NCBI GenBank assembly: GCA_900772425.1
Contig: CAAHEK010000156.1
Location: 1-7,420 of the forward strand
Reading direction: 5' to 3'
Length of the DNA: 7,420 bases
Source: an uncultured Lachnospira sp.
Lineage (GTDB): Bacteria; Bacillota; Clostridia; Lachnospirales; Lachnospiraceae
Position numbers and translations under genes: made by a program. The first letter of the stretch is position 1; every line of letters starts with the position of its first letter. The notes below the pieces were generated by a model. That model ran no database searches. It was not told the DNA's origin and saw only the letters and a program-made list of their open reading frames with translations. Positions 5,279-7,420 of this stretch are shown here, one piece after another.

Positions 5279-6535
5279 TTATAATCTGTCACTTATCTGT
5301 CTTGGAACATATGCTTTAACTTCTATTCCGTTTTCGGTGTATTCTTCGCTTTCCAGCTGTCCATACTCACGGATAAGCTGTATCTTTCCCGCTTCGCTGT
5401 AGGCAAAGCATCTTTCAATTCTCACCCTGCTTTCCTGAATTATATCCTGTATACACAATAAGAGTTTATCAACATTTTCACCGGTCTTTGCTGATATATT
5501 AATAGTATACTTAGCCTTCAGGTCTTTCACTGTTGGAAGTTCTTCAAACTTATCACATTTATTAAAAAGCGTTATTACCGGCTTATCCTTTATTCCCAAC
5601 TGCTCCAACGTCTTATAAACAGTATCCATATGCCTGTCTAAATCCTCATTTGACAAATCCGCAACATGGATAAGAACATCCGCATATTTTGCCTCTTCAA
5701 GAGTACTCTTAAATGCATCAATAAGATTATGAGGAAGCTTTCTTATAAATCCAACCGTATCAGTTAAAAGAACCTTTTCTCCATTAGGGAGTGTAAGCGA
5801 CCTGGTTGTAGGATCAAGTGTCGCAAAAAGCTTATCCTCTGACAACACTCCTGCACCTGTAAGGTAATTAAGCAATGTTGATTTCCCGGCATTTGTGTAT
5901 CCCACTATTGCCGCAGAAAATGAAGAGTTCTTCTCCCTCAACTGTCTTGCAACATCTCTGTGCCTTTTGACTTCTTCAAGTTCCTTTGAAAGCCTCGATA
6001 TTCTGTCTCTTATCAGACGTCTGTCTGTTTCTATCTTCTTCTCTCCGGGTCCTCTTGTTCCTATTCCTCCACCAAGTCGCGAAAGTGTAGTTCCAAGTCC
6101 CGACAATCTTGTTGAACGATACTTAAGCTGTGCCATTTCAACCTGTATTTTTCCTTCGCTTGAAGATGCTCTGGATGCAAAAATATCAAGAATAAGCATT
6201 GTTCTGTCCATTATCTTGGTTCCAAGAATATCTTCAAGGTTTCTTAACTGTGCCGGACTTAATTCATCATCACATATTATACCTGTCGCATTTGTCTCAG
6301 CTATAACATTTCTTAATTCCTCGGTTTTTCCTGTTCCGACATAGGTTGCCGGATGATAGCTGTCTCTTGACTGTATCATCCGTGCCACAGTCACAGCCCC
6401 TGCTGTTTTAGCCAGTTCGCTAAGCTCATCTAAAGAACTTTCAACATCATCTTTAGGGTCAAGCTCAACGCCTACTAAAACAACTCTTTCAACCTCTTCG
6501 TCTGTATCATATAAATTCTTCACATTCTCCTCCAT
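5279..6535 (-). CDS. hflX: GTPase HflX (ribosome-associated)
   Basis: This 418-residue protein, with the start chosen here, binds the large ribosomal subunit. In characterised bacteria it splits or rescues stalled or hibernating ribosomes. The N-terminal HflX domain contains HPATYVGTGKTEEL and ICDDELSPAQLRNLE. A Gly-rich linker (GGGIGTRGPGEKKIETDRR) and a charged helical stretch follow. The G domain has G1 GYTNAGKST (212-220), a G2 threonine region ATLDPTTR (238-245), G3 DTVGF (259-263), G4 NKCD (325-328) and G5 SAKTG (348-352). All are intact. The ATG at 6535 is preferred, with AAGG at 6544-6547 and an 8-nt gap. In-frame alternatives are TTG 6568, ATG 6556 (neither with a clear ribosome binding site), and GTG 6523, which has GGAGG (6529-6533) 5 nt upstream. 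The gene begins 43 nt after the ptsI stop, suggesting one transcript. Confidence 0.95.
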   Translation of the reverse strand: MEENVKNLYDTDEEVERVVLVGVELDPKDDVESSLDELSELAKTAGAVTVARMIQSRDSYHPATYVGTGKTEELRNVIAETNATGIICDDELSPAQLRNLEDILGTKIMDRTMLILDIFASRASSSEGKIQVEMAQLKYRSTRLSGLGTTLSRLGGGIGTRGPGEKKIETDRRLIRDRISRLSKELEEVKRHRDVARQLREKNSSFSAAIVGYTNAGKSTLLNYLTGAGVLSEDKLFATLDPTTRSLTLPNGEKVLLTDTVGFIRKLPHNLIDAFKSTLEEAKYADVLIHVADLSNEDLDRHMDTVYKTLEQLGIKDKPVITLFNKCDKFEELPTVKDLKAKYTINISAKTGENVDKLLLCIQDIIQESRVRIERCFAYSEAGKIQLIREYGQLESEEYTENGIEVKAYVPRQISDRL

Positions 6536-6578
6536 TCTGAAAACCTTGTAAGTCATCAGATTTCGCAAACATTCATAA

Positions 6579-7420
6579 TTATTGTGCTATTATATCACTC
6601 AGATAATTAGATATTTCTTTTTCAGTCGACATATTCATGGCATTTGCTGCCACGTCACATGCATCTTTTAATGTCCATGACGCTATGTTTTTCCTTGTCT
6701 CTAATATCTTACTTGCCGTAACACTGTATTCATCAAGTCCGAATGAGAGCAGTAATGGGAGCATTGCCTCATTTCCTGCTGCCTCACCGCACATTCCGAC
6801 ATCTATTCCTGCATCATGTCCACATTTTATTACATACTTGATAAGTCTTAATACCGCAGGATTAAATGGTGAATACAGATATGAAACATTTTCATTTCCT
6901 CTGTCAACAGCTATGGTATATTGTGTCAAATCATTAGTTCCTATCGAGAAGAAATCCACTTCCTTCGCAAGCACATCTGCCATAACTGCTGCTGCCGGAG
7001 TTTCTATCATAATTCCCACTTCTATGCTCTTATCATATGCTATTCCCTTTGCATCAAAATTTTTGCATATTTTTTCTATCAGCTTCTTAACCTCAAGCAC
7101 TTCGCTTACAGAAGTAATCATAGGTATCATTATTCTTATTTTTCCATAGGCGCTGGCTCTTAATATTGCTCTTAACTGCGTTGTAAAAATATCCACCCGG
7201 TCAAGGCAGAATCTTATAGCCCTGTAACCAAGAAACGGATTAGTTTCCTTTACTAGTCCCATATACGGGATGTCTTTATCTCCACCAATATCAAGTGTTC
7301 TTATAGTGAGTGGTCTTCCTTTAAGTATTACTGCCGCTCTTCTGTAATTTTCAAACTGCTCTTCCTCTGTCGGCATTGAAATTCCATTCATAAATAAGAA
7401 TTCCGTTCTGAAAAGTCCGA
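6579..7420 (-). CDS. ptsI: Phosphoenolpyruvate-protein phosphotransferase (PTS enzyme I), C-terminal half
   Basis: The frame is open from the right edge of the window to a TAA at 6581-6579. About 280 residues are visible of a protein usually 540-575 long. The first codons read GLFRTEFLF, the enzyme I segment leading into the PEP-binding barrel. PTEEEQFENY, RTLDIGGDKD, GTNDLTQY and VGMCGEAAG follow. The Cys of the last motif (codon 6791-6789) is the proton donor of the PEP-binding domain. Enzyme I transfers phosphate from PEP to HPr, the first step of sugar uptake by the phosphotransferase system. The N-terminal part with the phosphorylated His and the HPr-binding helices lies outside the window. 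The ATG at 7391 is an internal methionine, not the gene start. No HPr gene is seen here; it would probably be upstream if clustered. Confidence 0.96.
   Translation of the reverse strand, partial: GLFRTEFLFMNGISMPTEEEQFENYRRAAVILKGRPLTIRTLDIGGDKDIPYMGLVKETNPFLGYRAIRFCLDRVDIFTTQLRAILRASAYGKIRIMIPMITSVSEVLEVKKLIEKICKNFDAKGIAYDKSIEVGIMIETPAAAVMADVLAKEVDFFSIGTNDLTQYTIAVDRGNENVSYLYSPFNPAVLRLIKYVIKCGHDAGIDVGMCGEAAGNEAMLPLLLSFGLDEYSVTASKILETRKNIASWTLKDACDVAANAMNMSTEKEISNYLSDIIAQ

Noticed and set aside
5895..6344. Plus-strand open frame of 149 residues inside hflX
   Set aside because: It is antisense to conserved HflX motifs, has no ribosome binding site, and no recognisable domain.
6637..7149. Plus-strand open frame of 170 residues with hydrophobic stretches inside ptsI
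   Set aside because: It is antisense to the conserved enzyme I PEP-binding domain. The hydrophobic look comes from the complement of its codons.

Overview
The window looks like chromosomal DNA from a low-GC, endospore-forming member of the Clostridia, most likely Lachnospiraceae. The evidence is AT-rich intergenic DNA, GGAGG-type ribosome binding sites, a SleC-type spore cortex-lytic enzyme, a DegV-family protein, and a zinc-ribbon membrane protein of a kind common in that group. The taxonomic call is inference from gene content only.

Layout. Positions 1-138 (+) hold the last 45 codons of a DegV-family protein. A 24-bp perfect hairpin (179-244) separates it from the convergent sleC-like gene (321-1592, -). 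A 160-bp divergent intergenic region (1593-1752) carries candidate sporulation-sigma promoters in both directions. To its right is an Amidase_3 + SPOR-domain N-acetylmuramoyl-L-alanine amidase without a signal peptide (1753-2751, +). A 15-bp perfect hairpin (2807-2843) ends that gene. It faces a minus-strand series that reads, in order of transcription, ptsI (3' half, entering from the right edge), hflX, folA, and a zinc-ribbon/Gln-repeat/single-TM protein of unknown function (2864-4612).

How the genes work together. The two divergent genes form a plausible late-sporulation wall-hydrolase module. The amidase resembles CwlC, which degrades the mother-cell wall. SleC is the cortex-degrading enzyme used at germination. 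Both are expected to be mother-cell products, and both have a CATAnnnTA-type -10 element upstream. The minus-strand series combines housekeeping functions: PTS enzyme I, the ribosome-associated GTPase HflX, and dihydrofolate reductase. The gaps are short (43 nt with the preferred hflX start, and 69 nt), which fits co-transcription. The zinc-ribbon gene may also have its own promoter just downstream of folA.

I saw no RNA gene, CRISPR array, insertion sequence, prophage or defence system. The genes are mostly recognisable families. The least explained element is the zinc-ribbon membrane protein.
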